Origin: Devosia sp. Leaf420
GTDB lineage: Bacteria; Pseudomonadota; Alphaproteobacteria; Rhizobiales; Devosiaceae
Assembly: GCF_001425445.1 (NCBI RefSeq)
Contig: NZ_LMQU01000013.1
Location: 124,001 to 188,000 of the forward strand
Length of the DNA: 64,000 nt
Direction of reading: 5' to 3'
Shown here: in pieces, positions 25,024 through 35,617 of the stretch
Position numbering within the stretch: position 1 is the stretch's first letter
Layout: each line of letters opens with the position of its first letter
Notes under the pieces: generated by a model
Database searches by the model: none
Seen by the model: the letters and a program-made list of their open reading frames with translations, nothing else
Told to the model about the DNA's origin: nothing
Translations under genes and position numbers: made by a program

Positions 25024-25926
25024 ATGCAACGATTTCTTTCTGGCCTGCGCGATGGCGTGGGATTCGATATTCTTCTGATCAGTATCGCGATGCTCTTTCT
25101 CATCGCCATGGCGGGCTTGCCGCTGGTCTATAATGTGCTGATGAGCTTTCAGCAGGTGGACATGTTCACCCTGGGCTCATTCATCCGGCCATTTGCCGGC
25201 ATCCAAAACTATATCGACGTGGTGCGTCAGCCCGAATTCTGGCTGGTGACGCGCAATACGGCCGTCTTTGTTTTCTTCTCGATGGCCGGACAATTTGTGC
25301 TTGGCTTCGCGCTGGCGCTGTTCTTCGCGCAGAAGTTTCCGGGCGCTGCCACCATTCGCGGACTGTTCCTCGTCTCCTGGGTCATGCCCGGTCTCGTCGT
25401 CGGCGCGATCTGGAGCTGGATCCTCGCCGGTGACTTCGGGGTGCTCAACGCCATCCTCAAGAGCCTTGGCATCATCCAATCCAATATCTTCTGGAAGTCG
25501 GATCCGAGCGTTTCGATCTGGGCCGTGATCATTGCCAATATCTGGCTTGGCCTTGCCTTCAATATGCTGCTGCTCTCGGTGGGTCTCGCTGGTATTTCGC
25601 GCGATCTCTATGAGGCTGCGGAACTCGATGGTGCCAATGCCTTTCAGCGCTTCTGGACCATCACGCTGCCGATGATGCGGTCGACGATCGGCGCGGTGCT
25701 GTCGCTTGGTTTGATCGGCACCTTGCAGCAGTTCGACCTTTTTCCCGCGATCACCGAGGGTGGCCCGGCCAATACCTCGACCGTGGCGCAATACTGGTCC
25801 TGGCAGATGAGCTTCCAGCTCTACGATTTTGCCAAGGGCGCGACGATTTCCGTGATGATGCTGGTGCTCGTGCTGTTCGCCTCGATCATCTATGTGCGTT
25901 CAACCCGGCACGAGGTGCGCGGATGA
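25024..25926 (+). CDS. ABC sugar transporter permease (MalF-type)
   Basis: The 300-residue inner-membrane protein has about six helices, starting with DILLISIAMLFLIAMAGLPLVYNVLMSF. The cytoplasmic EAA loop reads LYEAAELDGANAFQRFWTITLPMM, which contacts the ATPase. The ATG at 25024 follows TTGGAGG; the longer open frame upstream only translates the repeat region. It overlaps the next permease gene by four bases (ATGA). Confidence 0.93.
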   Translation: MQRFLSGLRDGVGFDILLISIAMLFLIAMAGLPLVYNVLMSFQQVDMFTLGSFIRPFAGIQNYIDVVRQPEFWLVTRNTAVFVFFSMAGQFVLGFALALFFAQKFPGAATIRGLFLVSWVMPGLVVGAIWSWILAGDFGVLNAILKSLGIIQSNIFWKSDPSVSIWAVIIANIWLGLAFNMLLLSVGLAGISRDLYEAAELDGANAFQRFWTITLPMMRSTIGAVLSLGLIGTLQQFDLFPAITEGGPANTSTVAQYWSWQMSFQLYDFAKGATISVMMLVLVLFASIIYVRSTRHEVRG

Positions 25927-26746
25927 CCCGGCCTTATGTTCCTTGGCTGCTGCTGGCCGTCGCTTTGGCGCTGGCTGCGGTATATCTCTTCCCGCTCTAT
26001 TGGATGTATATCACCAGCCTCAAATCGGGTTCGGAGATCTTTGCCAATCCGCCGACCTTCTGGCCGCGCGAAGCCGATCCGTCCGTCTATGGCGCCGTCT
26101 GGTCGCGCCGGACGATGTCGACCTTCCTCTGGAACTCGACGCTGATCGCGGCGGGCGTGACGGCGATTACGGTCATCTTCGGCACGGGCTGCGCCTATGT
26201 GCTGGCGCGGTATCGCAATGTCTGGGTGGATGTGGGCCTCTTCGCCATTCTGATGCTGCAGGTGTTGCCGGCATCGGTGATGGTGACGCCGCTCTTTGTC
26301 GCCTTCAACCAGTTTGGCTTGCTCAACTATCCACGCACCGCCGTAGTGCTGGCCGCGGCCGCCAAGGCCATGCCATTCTTCGTTGTGCTAGTCCGCGCCA
26401 CATTCATGACTGTGCCGCGGGAGCTTGAAGAAGCGGCGCTCGTCGATGGCAATTCCCGCATGGGGGCGTTCTTCTCGATCGTCCTGCCGCTGGCCCGGAA
26501 TGGCATTCTGGTCTGCGCCATTCTCACCTTCATGAGCTCGTTCGGCGAATACATCTACTCCAAGTCGATCATCCAAGACCCATCGCTGCAACCGGCCAGC
26601 GTCGGCCTTTCCGGCTTCCTCGGTCCCAATTCGACCGACTGGAATTCCATCATGGCCTATTCGGCGATCTATGTGACGCCGATCCTTGCCGTCTTCGTGC
26701 TGTTGCAGCGCCGGATCGTCTCCGGCCTCACCTCGGGAGCCCTCAA

Positions 26747-26750
<4 letters not shown>
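25923..26750 (+). CDS. ABC sugar transporter permease (MalG-type)
   Basis: The 275-residue protein has six helices and the MalG-type EAA motif LEEAALVDGNSRMGAFFSIVLPLARNG in the second half. A periplasmic loop after helix 1 carries FANPPTFWPRE, typical of carbohydrate-uptake-1 family permeases. It pairs with the preceding permease. Start and stop both overlap neighbours (ATGA at each end), so all three transporter membrane and ATPase genes are tightly coupled. Confidence 0.93.
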
Positions 26751-27802
<1,052 letters not shown>

Positions 27803-27827
27803 TCCGGCGGTTTCGCCTTTCACTAAC

Positions 27828-27856
27828 TGCCACCCCGGCTCTTCGCGGGGGTGGCA
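27828..27856 (+). repeat. Intercistronic hairpin before the GH127 gene
   Basis: TGCCACCCC and GGGGTGGCA form a 9-bp stem 25 bases after the ATPase stop. There is no T-tract, so partial attenuation or mRNA protection is more likely than full termination. Confidence 0.55.
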
Positions 27857-27910
27857 TCCAGAAGTCGACTTCGAACGTCTAAAAATCTGTCAGCGAAAAG
27901 GTTTTCTCAA

Positions 27911-29818
27911 ATGTCTCGCTATGCTCCCGTGCCGTTTCCGGATGTGCGGCTTGAAGGACAATTCTGGCATGAGCGCCTGGAAACGGTGCTCGACCGGACC
28001 GTGCCCAGCCAGCACAAGAAGCTGGGTGAATATGGCATTCTCGACTCGCTGAAGCTGCCGAACCCGCCACCGCCACTGCGTTTTCCGCGTCACGCCAACG
28101 GGTTTACTGTCCAGGTCTTTTGGGACAGCGATGTCGGCAAGTGGATCGAGGCTGCAAGCTATGCCCTGGCGCATCGGCGCGACGAGGATATCGAAGCCAA
28201 GATCGAGGCAGCAGTCGATGACCTCGAAAAGGCGCAGTCGCCCGACGGTTATCTCAATTGCTGGTATTTGGGGCATGAGCCGCAGAACCGCTGGACGAAC
28301 CTTCGCGACAATCACGAAATGTACAATGCCGGGCATCTACTCGAAGGCGCGGTAGCTTATTATCGCGTAACTGGCCGGCGACGTTTCCTCGATATCATGG
28401 AGCGCTATCTCGACCACATTTATTCGACCTTCGGCACCGAGCCGGGCAAGCGCCGCGGCTATGATGGGCACGAGGAAATCGAGCTTGCGCTGATGAAGCT
28501 CTATTACCTCACCGGAGAAAAGAAGCACCTCGACTTCGCTACTTATCTCATCAACGAGCGCGGGCAACAGCCGCCGCACTATTTCGATATCGAACGGGAA
28601 GCGCGCGAAGGGGCAGAGTCCAAGCAGCGCTATGTCTTTGCGAATTACGAATATTCGCAGAGCCACAAGCCGGTGCGCGAGCAGGATAAGGTGGTCGGGC
28701 ACGCGGTGCGCGCCATGTATCTCTATACGGCCATGGCGGACCTTGCGGCAGAACTTAATGATCCCGAACTCAAGCGCGCCTGCGAGGTGCTCTGGGACGA
28801 TGTGATGGAAACCAAAATGTATGTGACGGCGGGCCTTGGGCCGTCAGCGCATAACGAGGGTTTTACCCATGACTTCGACCTGCCGAACCAGACGGCCTAT
28901 GCCGAAACCTGCGCTTCAGTTGCGCTGATCTTCTGGGCGCAACGCATGCTGCATCTCGATCTCGACGGCAAATATGCCGACATTCTCGAGCTTGCGATGT
29001 TCAATGGCGCGCTTTCGGGGTTGAGCCGCGATGGCGAGCATTATTTCTATGCCAATCCGCTCGAGAGCGACGGCACGCCCACTCGCTGGGATTGGCACAC
29101 CTGTCCGTGCTGCACAATGAACGTATCGCGGCTCGTTGCATCGGTCGGAGGCTATTTCCTCTCGACGGCTGAGGATGGTGTTGCGTTTCACCTCTATGGT
29201 GGGATTTCGAGTGCAGTCGACGTTGCAGGCACCAAGGTCGCTTTCCGCGAAGTGTCCAACTATCCTTGGTCGGGCGACATCAAGATTTCTGTCGATCCCG
29301 AGACTGCGGCCGAATTCGACGTGAAGCTGCGTATTCCGGACTGGTGCGAGGGCGCGAGCCTCTCGGTCAATGGCGAGGCTGTGCCGGTGAAACCCGAGAA
29401 GGGCTATGTCACGGTGCGGCGGACCTGGGTTAAGGGCGATACGATCGCGCTTGATCTGCCGATGCCGGCCGAGCGGCTCTATTCGCATCCGGGCGTGATC
29501 ATGAATGCTGGTCGCGTCGCGCTGAAGCGCGGACCACTGGTCTATTGCATCGAGGAAGTCGACAATCCCGGCGGACGCGTCCAGCGGATCAGGATCAAGC
29601 GCGATGGCGAAGTAGAGGCGAAGACTGACAGCGGGCTCTTTGATGGTGTGGTGATGCTGAAAGCGCAGGCGCTCGCGGTAGACGAAGGCGAATGGCAAGG
29701 GCTCTATCGCAGCAAGCCGCCCGTCGAAAAGGAGTCGAGCCTGACGGCAATTCCTTACTATCTCTGGGCCAATCGTGGCCAGGGCAGCATGGTGGTGTGG
29801 ATACCGGAAGTGCTGTGA
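27911..29818 (+). CDS. Beta-L-arabinofuranosidase, GH127 family
   Basis: The 635-residue protein matches GH127 (formerly DUF1680). The retaining mechanism of HypBA1-type enzymes uses a zinc-bound cysteine nucleophile. The equivalents are visible: acid/base Glu316 in HNEGF, Glu332 and Cys334 in YAETC (16 residues apart as in HypBA1), and the CC pair Cys400-Cys401 in TCPCCTMN. No signal peptide is present, so cleavage is cytoplasmic after import by the upstream ABC system. The ATG at 27911 was chosen over an upstream in-frame start in hairpin sequence. A terminator follows within 50 bases. Confidence 0.9.
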   Translation: MSRYAPVPFPDVRLEGQFWHERLETVLDRTVPSQHKKLGEYGILDSLKLPNPPPPLRFPRHANGFTVQVFWDSDVGKWIEAASYALAHRRDEDIEAKIEAAVDDLEKAQSPDGYLNCWYLGHEPQNRWTNLRDNHEMYNAGHLLEGAVAYYRVTGRRRFLDIMERYLDHIYSTFGTEPGKRRGYDGHEEIELALMKLYYLTGEKKHLDFATYLINERGQQPPHYFDIEREAREGAESKQRYVFANYEYSQSHKPVREQDKVVGHAVRAMYLYTAMADLAAELNDPELKRACEVLWDDVMETKMYVTAGLGPSAHNEGFTHDFDLPNQTAYAETCASVALIFWAQRMLHLDLDGKYADILELAMFNGALSGLSRDGEHYFYANPLESDGTPTRWDWHTCPCCTMNVSRLVASVGGYFLSTAEDGVAFHLYGGISSAVDVAGTKVAFREVSNYPWSGDIKISVDPETAAEFDVKLRIPDWCEGASLSVNGEAVPVKPEKGYVTVRRTWVKGDTIALDLPMPAERLYSHPGVIMNAGRVALKRGPLVYCIEEVDNPGGRVQRIRIKRDGEVEAKTDSGLFDGVVMLKAQALAVDEGEWQGLYRSKPPVEKESSLTAIPYYLWANRGQGSMVVWIPEVL

Positions 29819-29840
29819 TTATTCCGCGCTGATGATATGA

Positions 29841-29869
29841 GCGTCCCTGCAATTTGCGGGGACGTTTTT
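29841..29869 (+). terminator. Terminator-like hairpin and T-tract ending at the DMT gene start
   Basis: Nine pairs including one wobble form between 29842-29850 and 29856-29864 around an AATTT loop, followed by TTTTT (29865-29869). The next start codon ATG is at 29872. The 3' arm contains GGGGA, the only Shine-Dalgarno-like sequence for that start. It may end the GH127 transcript, control the DMT gene, or both. Confidence 0.75.
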
Positions 29870-29871
29870 AT

Positions 29872-30744
29872 ATGGAAAAGCGATCGGGCCTCGGCACGCT
29901 CGGGGGGCTGACATCGGTGCTGATCTGGTCGCTGACGGCGCCGGTCATGGCGCTGGCGGTGGGCGTCGATCCGTTTTTGTATGTGGCGTTGGGGGATGGG
30001 GTCGGGGCTCTGGCCTTTGTTGTGCTCTGGATCCTGCGGCGCGAAAATCCGCTGCCGGAACTCCGGATCGTGCCGCGCTGGTTTTATGGGCTCGGACTGA
30101 TTGGCATTGGCCTCCACAACATCACCTGGGTGGCCGCAGTGCAGAACGCGCCGCCGCTCGAAGCGACACTGATCATCTATACCTGGCCACTGCTGGTGAT
30201 CGTGCTGACGACGATTTCCCTCAAACAGAAGCTGCGGTGGTATCATATCGTGGCTGGGATACTGGGACTCGCGGGTATCGCCGCCCTTCTCGCAGGACGC
30301 GGTCTCGCGCTAGGGGAGTTCACACTGATGCCGGGGCATGGCTGGGCAGTGGTGTGTTCGCTGAGCTGGAGCGTCTTCTCGGCAGTTTCCGCGCGCTACT
30401 CCTATTTGTCGAGCAAGTTCCTCGGCGTCGTCTTCCTGATGAGCAGCCTGATCAACGGATCGATCTGGCTACTTATCGGCGCACCACCGGCGCCGGGATT
30501 GAGCCTGTCGATTGTCGGGGTAGCCTCGATCGGCTTTGCACTCAGCTACGCGGCCTGGGATTTCGGCATGAAGCACGGCAATGCCCAGATGATCGGCGTG
30601 TTGAGTTTTCTGACGCCGGTTTTGTCAGCGGTATGTCTTGTGGCGCTCGGGCAAGCGGAGGTGACGGTCAGCCTCCTCCTGGCGCTTGGGCTTGTGATGC
30701 TCGGGATCGGCATCGCGCGGTTTGGCGAAGCCCGCGCCAGTTAG
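29872..30744 (+). CDS. EamA/DMT family transporter
   Basis: The 290-residue protein has ten hydrophobic helices in the duplicated EamA arrangement, with GLTSVLIWSLTAPVMALA in helix 1 and LSWSVFSAVSARYS opening the second half. Family members export metabolites such as amino acids. The ATG at 29872 lies two bases after a hairpin T-tract; TTG at 29854 inside the hairpin is less likely. The stop overlaps the convergent FAD-oxidoreductase gene. Confidence 0.88.
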   Translation: MEKRSGLGTLGGLTSVLIWSLTAPVMALAVGVDPFLYVALGDGVGALAFVVLWILRRENPLPELRIVPRWFYGLGLIGIGLHNITWVAAVQNAPPLEATLIIYTWPLLVIVLTTISLKQKLRWYHIVAGILGLAGIAALLAGRGLALGEFTLMPGHGWAVVCSLSWSVFSAVSARYSYLSSKFLGVVFLMSSLINGSIWLLIGAPPAPGLSLSIVGVASIGFALSYAAWDFGMKHGNAQMIGVLSFLTPVLSAVCLVALGQAEVTVSLLLALGLVMLGIGIARFGEARAS

Positions 30745-32078
30745 GTACCGAGCGTCGCTGCCAGTTTGGCGCATTGCACGCGGATGTCGGGAATAGCTTC
30801 GATTTCGAAGAACCGGCCACGGGTGAGCGGACCAACGACGCGGATGTGCTGAGAGACGGTGCCGTCGCCAGCGATGAGTGCAGTCTGTTCATCGACATCG
30901 AGGCCGATATGGAGCGGATCGGGACGGGCGCTGCCGGCGGTGATGAGTTGGCGGATGACCGGATTGGCGCTGGCCGTGACATCGACGCTGACGCCGCCGC
31001 AATCGTAGACGCGGGCGACATCGATTGTTTCCCGCCGCTCGGTGCCGCGCGGGCGAATGGTGGCGCGTGCGCCGTCGCCCTGGCGCTCGATGCCCACGAA
31101 CTCGGCGGCAACCAACTCGACCTGGCCGCTTTCAACCGCACGAACGAGGCCAGCATGAAGATCAGGCGGCAAGCGGTGGCGATGAACGTTCCACCATGGG
31201 CGCAGATGGCGGAGGAATCGGCGCTTTTCGTGATCGGGCCAGCTCTGCCAAAGGCGCTGATTGAAGGGGCGGAGACCATCGACGACGCTGCGCCAATCGC
31301 CGCCATTGGCCTCTGTCTCGGCAATCAATTCGCGGAACCAGCGCGTGATATAAGTCAGGCTCGTGCCGAAGGGGACGTCAGCAGCGTCGATGGTGATAGG
31401 GGCGACGTCCTTATGCGCCTGCGGCAGGAGGCCGTTTCGCGAAACGACCGTGACGGGGCCGGTGTGCTTGGTTTCCGAAAGGGAGACCCACGCATCCACC
31501 ATGCTGAGGCCGGAGCCCAGGATCATCACGGGAGAATCGGGCGGCAGCGTCGTATCTCGGTCGGAAGTCGCGCGAACAGCGATCCCCTTGCCGCGGGCCG
31601 GCTGGGTTTCGTGGCCAACGGCAAGCGCCGCCCAGCGGGCGACGAGGCTGGTGCCATTGGCGAGGGCAACTTCGACGCCGGTCTTGCTTTCACGCACCGC
31701 ATCGACCTCTTCGCTCAACACCCGTAGGCGACCGGGCAGGGATTCCCCGGCCTCGCGCAGGACGTGTTCGAGATAGGCGCCATAGACCCGGCGGGGCACA
31801 AAGGTCCAAGATGTAGCATGGCGGCCGGGTTCGCGGCGCTGCAGCCAGCGCCAGAAATGTTCTGGATCATCGGCAAAGGCGCTCATGCCGCGGGCGGGAA
31901 CATTGACGCGATGATCGCGCTGGAGTGCGGAATAGGCGAGGCCCTGTCCAAAGCGGCCCTGACGTTCAACCAGTGTGACCCGAAGATCTGGATCGGGATT
32001 GCGCAAGAGATGTGCCGCGAGCAACACGCCGCTGGCGCCGCCGCCAATGATGATGATCGACTTGTTGGCAGCGCTCAT
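30741..32078 (-). CDS. FAD/NAD(P)-binding oxidoreductase (COG4529 type)
   Basis: The 445-residue protein has a dinucleotide-binding loop IIIIGGGASGVLLAAHLLR at residues 8-26 and the family segment GQGLAYSALQRDHRVNVPARGMSAF shared by the NAD_binding_9 group. A second nucleotide-binding region follows at about 180-200 (PVMILGSGLSMVDAWVSL). Members are poorly characterised flavoproteins, sometimes annotated as hydroxylases or adenylate-binding reductases. It is followed on the same strand by no gene and preceded by an Rrf2 regulator 16 bases upstream, so the two may form one operon. Confidence 0.85.
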   Translation of the reverse strand: MSAANKSIIIIGGGASGVLLAAHLLRNPDPDLRVTLVERQGRFGQGLAYSALQRDHRVNVPARGMSAFADDPEHFWRWLQRREPGRHATSWTFVPRRVYGAYLEHVLREAGESLPGRLRVLSEEVDAVRESKTGVEVALANGTSLVARWAALAVGHETQPARGKGIAVRATSDRDTTLPPDSPVMILGSGLSMVDAWVSLSETKHTGPVTVVSRNGLLPQAHKDVAPITIDAADVPFGTSLTYITRWFRELIAETEANGGDWRSVVDGLRPFNQRLWQSWPDHEKRRFLRHLRPWWNVHRHRLPPDLHAGLVRAVESGQVELVAAEFVGIERQGDGARATIRPRGTERRETIDVARVYDCGGVSVDVTASANPVIRQLITAGSARPDPLHIGLDVDEQTALIAGDGTVSQHIRVVGPLTRGRFFEIEAIPDIRVQCAKLAATLGT

Positions 32079-32094
32079 GGGGTGTTCCGCTTGT

Positions 32095-32541
32095 TCAGGC
32101 GGTGAGCGATTGCTCCACCGCTTCGGCGCCGCCCATGGCGGCCATTTGCGTCAGGCTGGTCTGGTCGAGAACCTGCGCGATGGCATTGCGCACGTCGAGC
32201 ATCAAATGCCGCACCTGGCAGGTTTCCACATCGCAGTCCTCGCAGGGCTGATAGCGCGTGCGGCTGGCGCAGGGAATGGGCGCAAGCGGGCCATCGAGCA
32301 CGCGGACGACGTGACCGATCATGATTTCCGCCGCCGGTCGGGCCAGACCGTAGCCGCCGAGCTTGCCCTTGCGGCTGCGTACGAAACCCGCATTGCGCAG
32401 TTCGGCGAGGATCGCGTCGAGAAATTTCTTGGGGATGGCGTTGGCCTGAGCCAATTCGGCGACGCCCGTCAGCTGACCCTCTGGCAGGCGCGACAGCGCC
32501 GTAAGAGCCTTGAGCCCGTATTTGCCCTTTTTGGTCAGCAT
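32095..32541 (-). CDS. Rrf2 family transcriptional regulator with Fe-S type cysteines
   Basis: The 148-residue protein starts MLTKKGKYGLKALTAL, the winged-helix head of Rrf2 proteins, with recognition region KKFLDAILAELRNAG. Cys91, Cys100, Cys103 and Cys108 form a cluster in the place where IscR/RsrR-type proteins bind an Fe-S cluster. It could therefore sense redox state or iron. It lies directly upstream of the FAD oxidoreductase on the same strand. The target genes are unknown; IscR proper would be expected beside isc or suf genes, which are absent here. Confidence 0.9.
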   Translation of the reverse strand: MLTKKGKYGLKALTALSRLPEGQLTGVAELAQANAIPKKFLDAILAELRNAGFVRSRKGKLGGYGLARPAAEIMIGHVVRVLDGPLAPIPCASRTRYQPCEDCDVETCQVRHLMLDVRNAIAQVLDQTSLTQMAAMGGAEAVEQSLTA

Positions 32542-32594
32542 AATGCGCAGTTCCCGGTCCGATCGCGACGGCGATCAGTATCGCGGGTACCGCT

Positions 32595-33191
32595 TTAAAT
32601 TTGATAGACATTCTCGACAAGTCCTTTGCCGATGTCGTGACGCAAGCGCCGATCGGCTTTTGCCTCGATCTGTTGAGCAAGATCATAGCCGCCGGTCCAG
32701 CGACCGAAGCCGCTGGCAATATTGATATGGCCATTGTCTCCGAAGCCGAGGAAGGTGGCGCCCCATGCTGAGGTCAGCGAACGCGCCTTTTCCTGGCTCA
32801 TGTAATCGTCATTGCGGCTGGCAATGACGAGCGCTGGAAAGGGCAGGGCATCGGTGGGCAGCGTGCCGAATTCATAGGTGCGCGCGTGAATGGTCGAGGT
32901 GCGCTCGATATCGGCGGGTACGACAAGCAGGGCGCCACCAACCAGCGGCGCGACAGAGCTGGACGCGAGGCGCGCGATCAGGATGGCGCCGAGACTATGA
33001 CCAACGATAATTGCGCCAGGGTGAGCGATGACGGCGCGCTCAAGCCGGGCCAGCCAGCGTCCCGCATGCGGATTGGACCAGTCGGACTGTTCGACCAGCT
33101 CGGAATGCTCGTGATCGGCCATCCAATGATGCTGCCAATCGCCGTCGCCGGATCCATTGAGACCGGGTACGATGATATGGGTGCGGCTCAT
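32595..33191 (-). CDS. RBBP9/YdeN family alpha/beta hydrolase
   Basis: The 198-residue protein matches the small serine hydrolase family RBBP9/YdeN. The motifs are HIIVPGLNGSGDGDWQHHW at the start, the nucleophile elbow VGHSLG (Ser at about 66), PALVIASRNDDYM with the likely acid, and GFGDNGHINIASGFG with the catalytic His. Its ATG overlaps the stop of the small upstream gene at 33188-33397. Substrate unknown. Confidence 0.9.
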   Translation of the reverse strand: MSRTHIIVPGLNGSGDGDWQHHWMADHEHSELVEQSDWSNPHAGRWLARLERAVIAHPGAIIVGHSLGAILIARLASSSVAPLVGGALLVVPADIERTSTIHARTYEFGTLPTDALPFPALVIASRNDDYMSQEKARSLTSAWGATFLGFGDNGHINIASGFGRWTGGYDLAQQIEAKADRRLRHDIGKGLVENVYQI

Positions 33192-33397
33192 CGCGTGAGG
33201 AGATTTTCTGGATTTTCCAGTTTATCGAAATGCGTGTCTGACGCCTTGTCCTCGACGGTTTGCTCCGGCTCGCTCTCGAATATGGCATCGGGTGTCAGCG
33301 CAGACACGCCGCCAAAGAAGCTCAGCTTTTGTGGAGCTTCGGCAGCTCGGAACCGCTGGCTGTGGCTTGGGTCAAGAATTCCGAAGAAGGGCACCAT
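33188..33397 (-). CDS. Small hypothetical protein (69 residues) coupled to the RBBP9-like gene
   Basis: An ATG at 33397 with AAGGAG seven bases upstream opens a 69-codon frame. The stop overlaps the hydrolase start (ATGA), which supports real translation. The protein is soluble, with MVPFFGILDPSHSQRF at the start and an acidic, Glu/Asp-rich second half (FESEPEQTVEDKASD). The frame is open for 68 codons further upstream but has no ribosome site there. I do not recognise the family. Confidence 0.65.
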   Translation of the reverse strand: MVPFFGILDPSHSQRFRAAEAPQKLSFFGGVSALTPDAIFESEPEQTVEDKASDTHFDKLENPENLLTR

Positions 33398-33759
33398 GCT
33401 GTTTCTCCTTGAAGTAGACCACGCGAAGCGGTCGTCTTGTTCCAAAACTCTATCAATACAGTCGGGATTGAGAAGGTCTGGTCTTGCGCGCCTTAACGCC
33501 GAAGGAGAAAATTTTGCCCCGGCTGTCGTGGTCGGGCGGTTTATTGGCAATGACGTTCTCTTTGAATGCGTTTTGGCCAAAGAGTCTCGCGTTTCATCCA
33601 TCTATTCGTTAAAGCAGCCCATCTAAGATGTGGCAAAGGCACTGCCGCATTTCGTCGGGAAAGCAACACGAATCCCTCTTGCGCGGAACCGTACCGTACG
33701 GTACGCCTGCGGACGGAAAGTGCCGGAAGCGTTCGGCATTGTCGTGCGGGGAACGACGA
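33398..33759. other. Divergent regulatory region between the small-protein operon and the TetR gene
   Basis: No gene is seen in these 362 bases. Frames crossing it lack ribosome-binding sites. The main recognisable element is the 16-bp palindrome at 33690-33705. Confidence 0.6.
33690..33705. promoter_or_regulatory. Perfect 16-bp palindrome, probable TetR operator
   Basis: CGTACCGTACGGTACG is an exact palindrome 55 bases before the TetR start codon. TetR-family proteins typically bind such short perfect dyads near their own gene. Confidence 0.65.
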
Positions 33760-34407
33760 GTGGCTTTGCCCATCAAGATCAGCGAAGAGACGTTTACGCC
33801 GCGCCAGCAGGCTGTGCTGACGGCAGCGCTCGACCTGCTGGTCGAGAATGGCGATGGGCTGACGATGACCGCCGTGGCCCGACGGGCGTCTTGCTCGAAG
33901 GAAACACTCTATAAGTGGTTCGGCGATCGCGATGGTCTGCTCACGGCAACCGTGCAGTGGCAGGCCGCCAAGGTGCGCATGCCGACCGTCGATCGCAGCC
34001 ATCTCAGCGCCAAGGTGCTGCGCGAAAGCCTGCAGCAGTTTGCGCGGGACCTGCTGACGACCATTATCGGGGAAGTGTCCATCACCCTGAACCGCACCGC
34101 CATTACCCATGCGGCGCAGGAGAAGGACAGTCTTGGGAACATCGTGCTCGAAAACGGGCCGATGGCGATCCGGCGGCGGCTCAAGCCCATTCTCGAAGCG
34201 GCTCGCGACGCACGTTTGCTTCGTTTTCCATCCAGCGAAGATGCATATCGCTGCTTTTTCGGCCTTGTCGTGCGCGATGTGCAGATCCGTCTGCTGCTCG
34301 GGGACAAGGGGCTGACCCAATCCAATGTCGAAGCCAATATCGAAGCCGATGTGGTGGCTGCGACAGACCAATTCCTGGCCCTCTATGGGGCCAAGGCAAA
34401 TCTTTAA
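33760..34407 (+). CDS. TetR/AcrR family transcriptional regulator (AefR-like C-terminus)
   Basis: The 215-residue regulator has an N-terminal helix-turn-helix LTMTAVARRASCSKETLYKWFGDRDGLLTAT (in two adjoining helices, about 36-65) of the AcrR type. The C-terminal half resembles the AefR-like ligand domain. GTG at 33760 follows GGGGAA at a good distance; TTG at 33766 is an alternative. It lies only 28 bases upstream of ilvC, on the same strand, so ilvC may be partly cotranscribed with it. Ligand unknown. Confidence 0.85.
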   Translation: MALPIKISEETFTPRQQAVLTAALDLLVENGDGLTMTAVARRASCSKETLYKWFGDRDGLLTATVQWQAAKVRMPTVDRSHLSAKVLRESLQQFARDLLTTIIGEVSITLNRTAITHAAQEKDSLGNIVLENGPMAIRRRLKPILEAARDARLLRFPSSEDAYRCFFGLVVRDVQIRLLLGDKGLTQSNVEANIEADVVAATDQFLALYGAKANL

Positions 34408-34423
34408 AAAAGTTCGCAGTTGA

Positions 34424-35455
<1,032 letters not shown>

Positions 35456-35507
35456 GCTTGGCCTTGCTCCCCGGTCTTTTCGTCGGCGCGCTAACGCGAC
35501 GCCAGTG

Positions 35508-35546
35508 ATCAAGGCTGACGAGCTGGTCGACAAGGCGAAGACCTAA
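35508..35546 (+). repeat. Degenerate second copy of the ilvC 3' end
   Basis: These 39 bases match the last 39 bases of ilvC (35417-35455) at 32 positions and encode IKADELVDKAKT plus stop versus [12 protein letters not shown] plus stop. The intervening 52 bases are not similar to ilvC. This looks like a partial tandem duplication that has drifted. Confidence 0.8.
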
Positions 35547-35568
35547 TCGCCATACTCGCAATATAGAG

Positions 35569-35596
35569 ACGGGGGCTTCGGCCCCCGTTTTCGTTT
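35569..35596 (+). terminator. Terminator after ilvC
   Basis: ACGGGGGC and GCCCCCGT flank a TTCG tetraloop, followed by TTTCGTTT. This is a strong intrinsic terminator. Confidence 0.92.
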
Positions 35597-35617
35597 GGCT
35601 ACAGGAGCGAAGAGCGC

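Noticed and set aside
30237..31727. A 496-codon plus-strand frame covering the end of the DMT gene and the FAD oxidoreductase
   Set aside because: It overlaps two well-supported genes in the wrong frame or strand and shows no motif.
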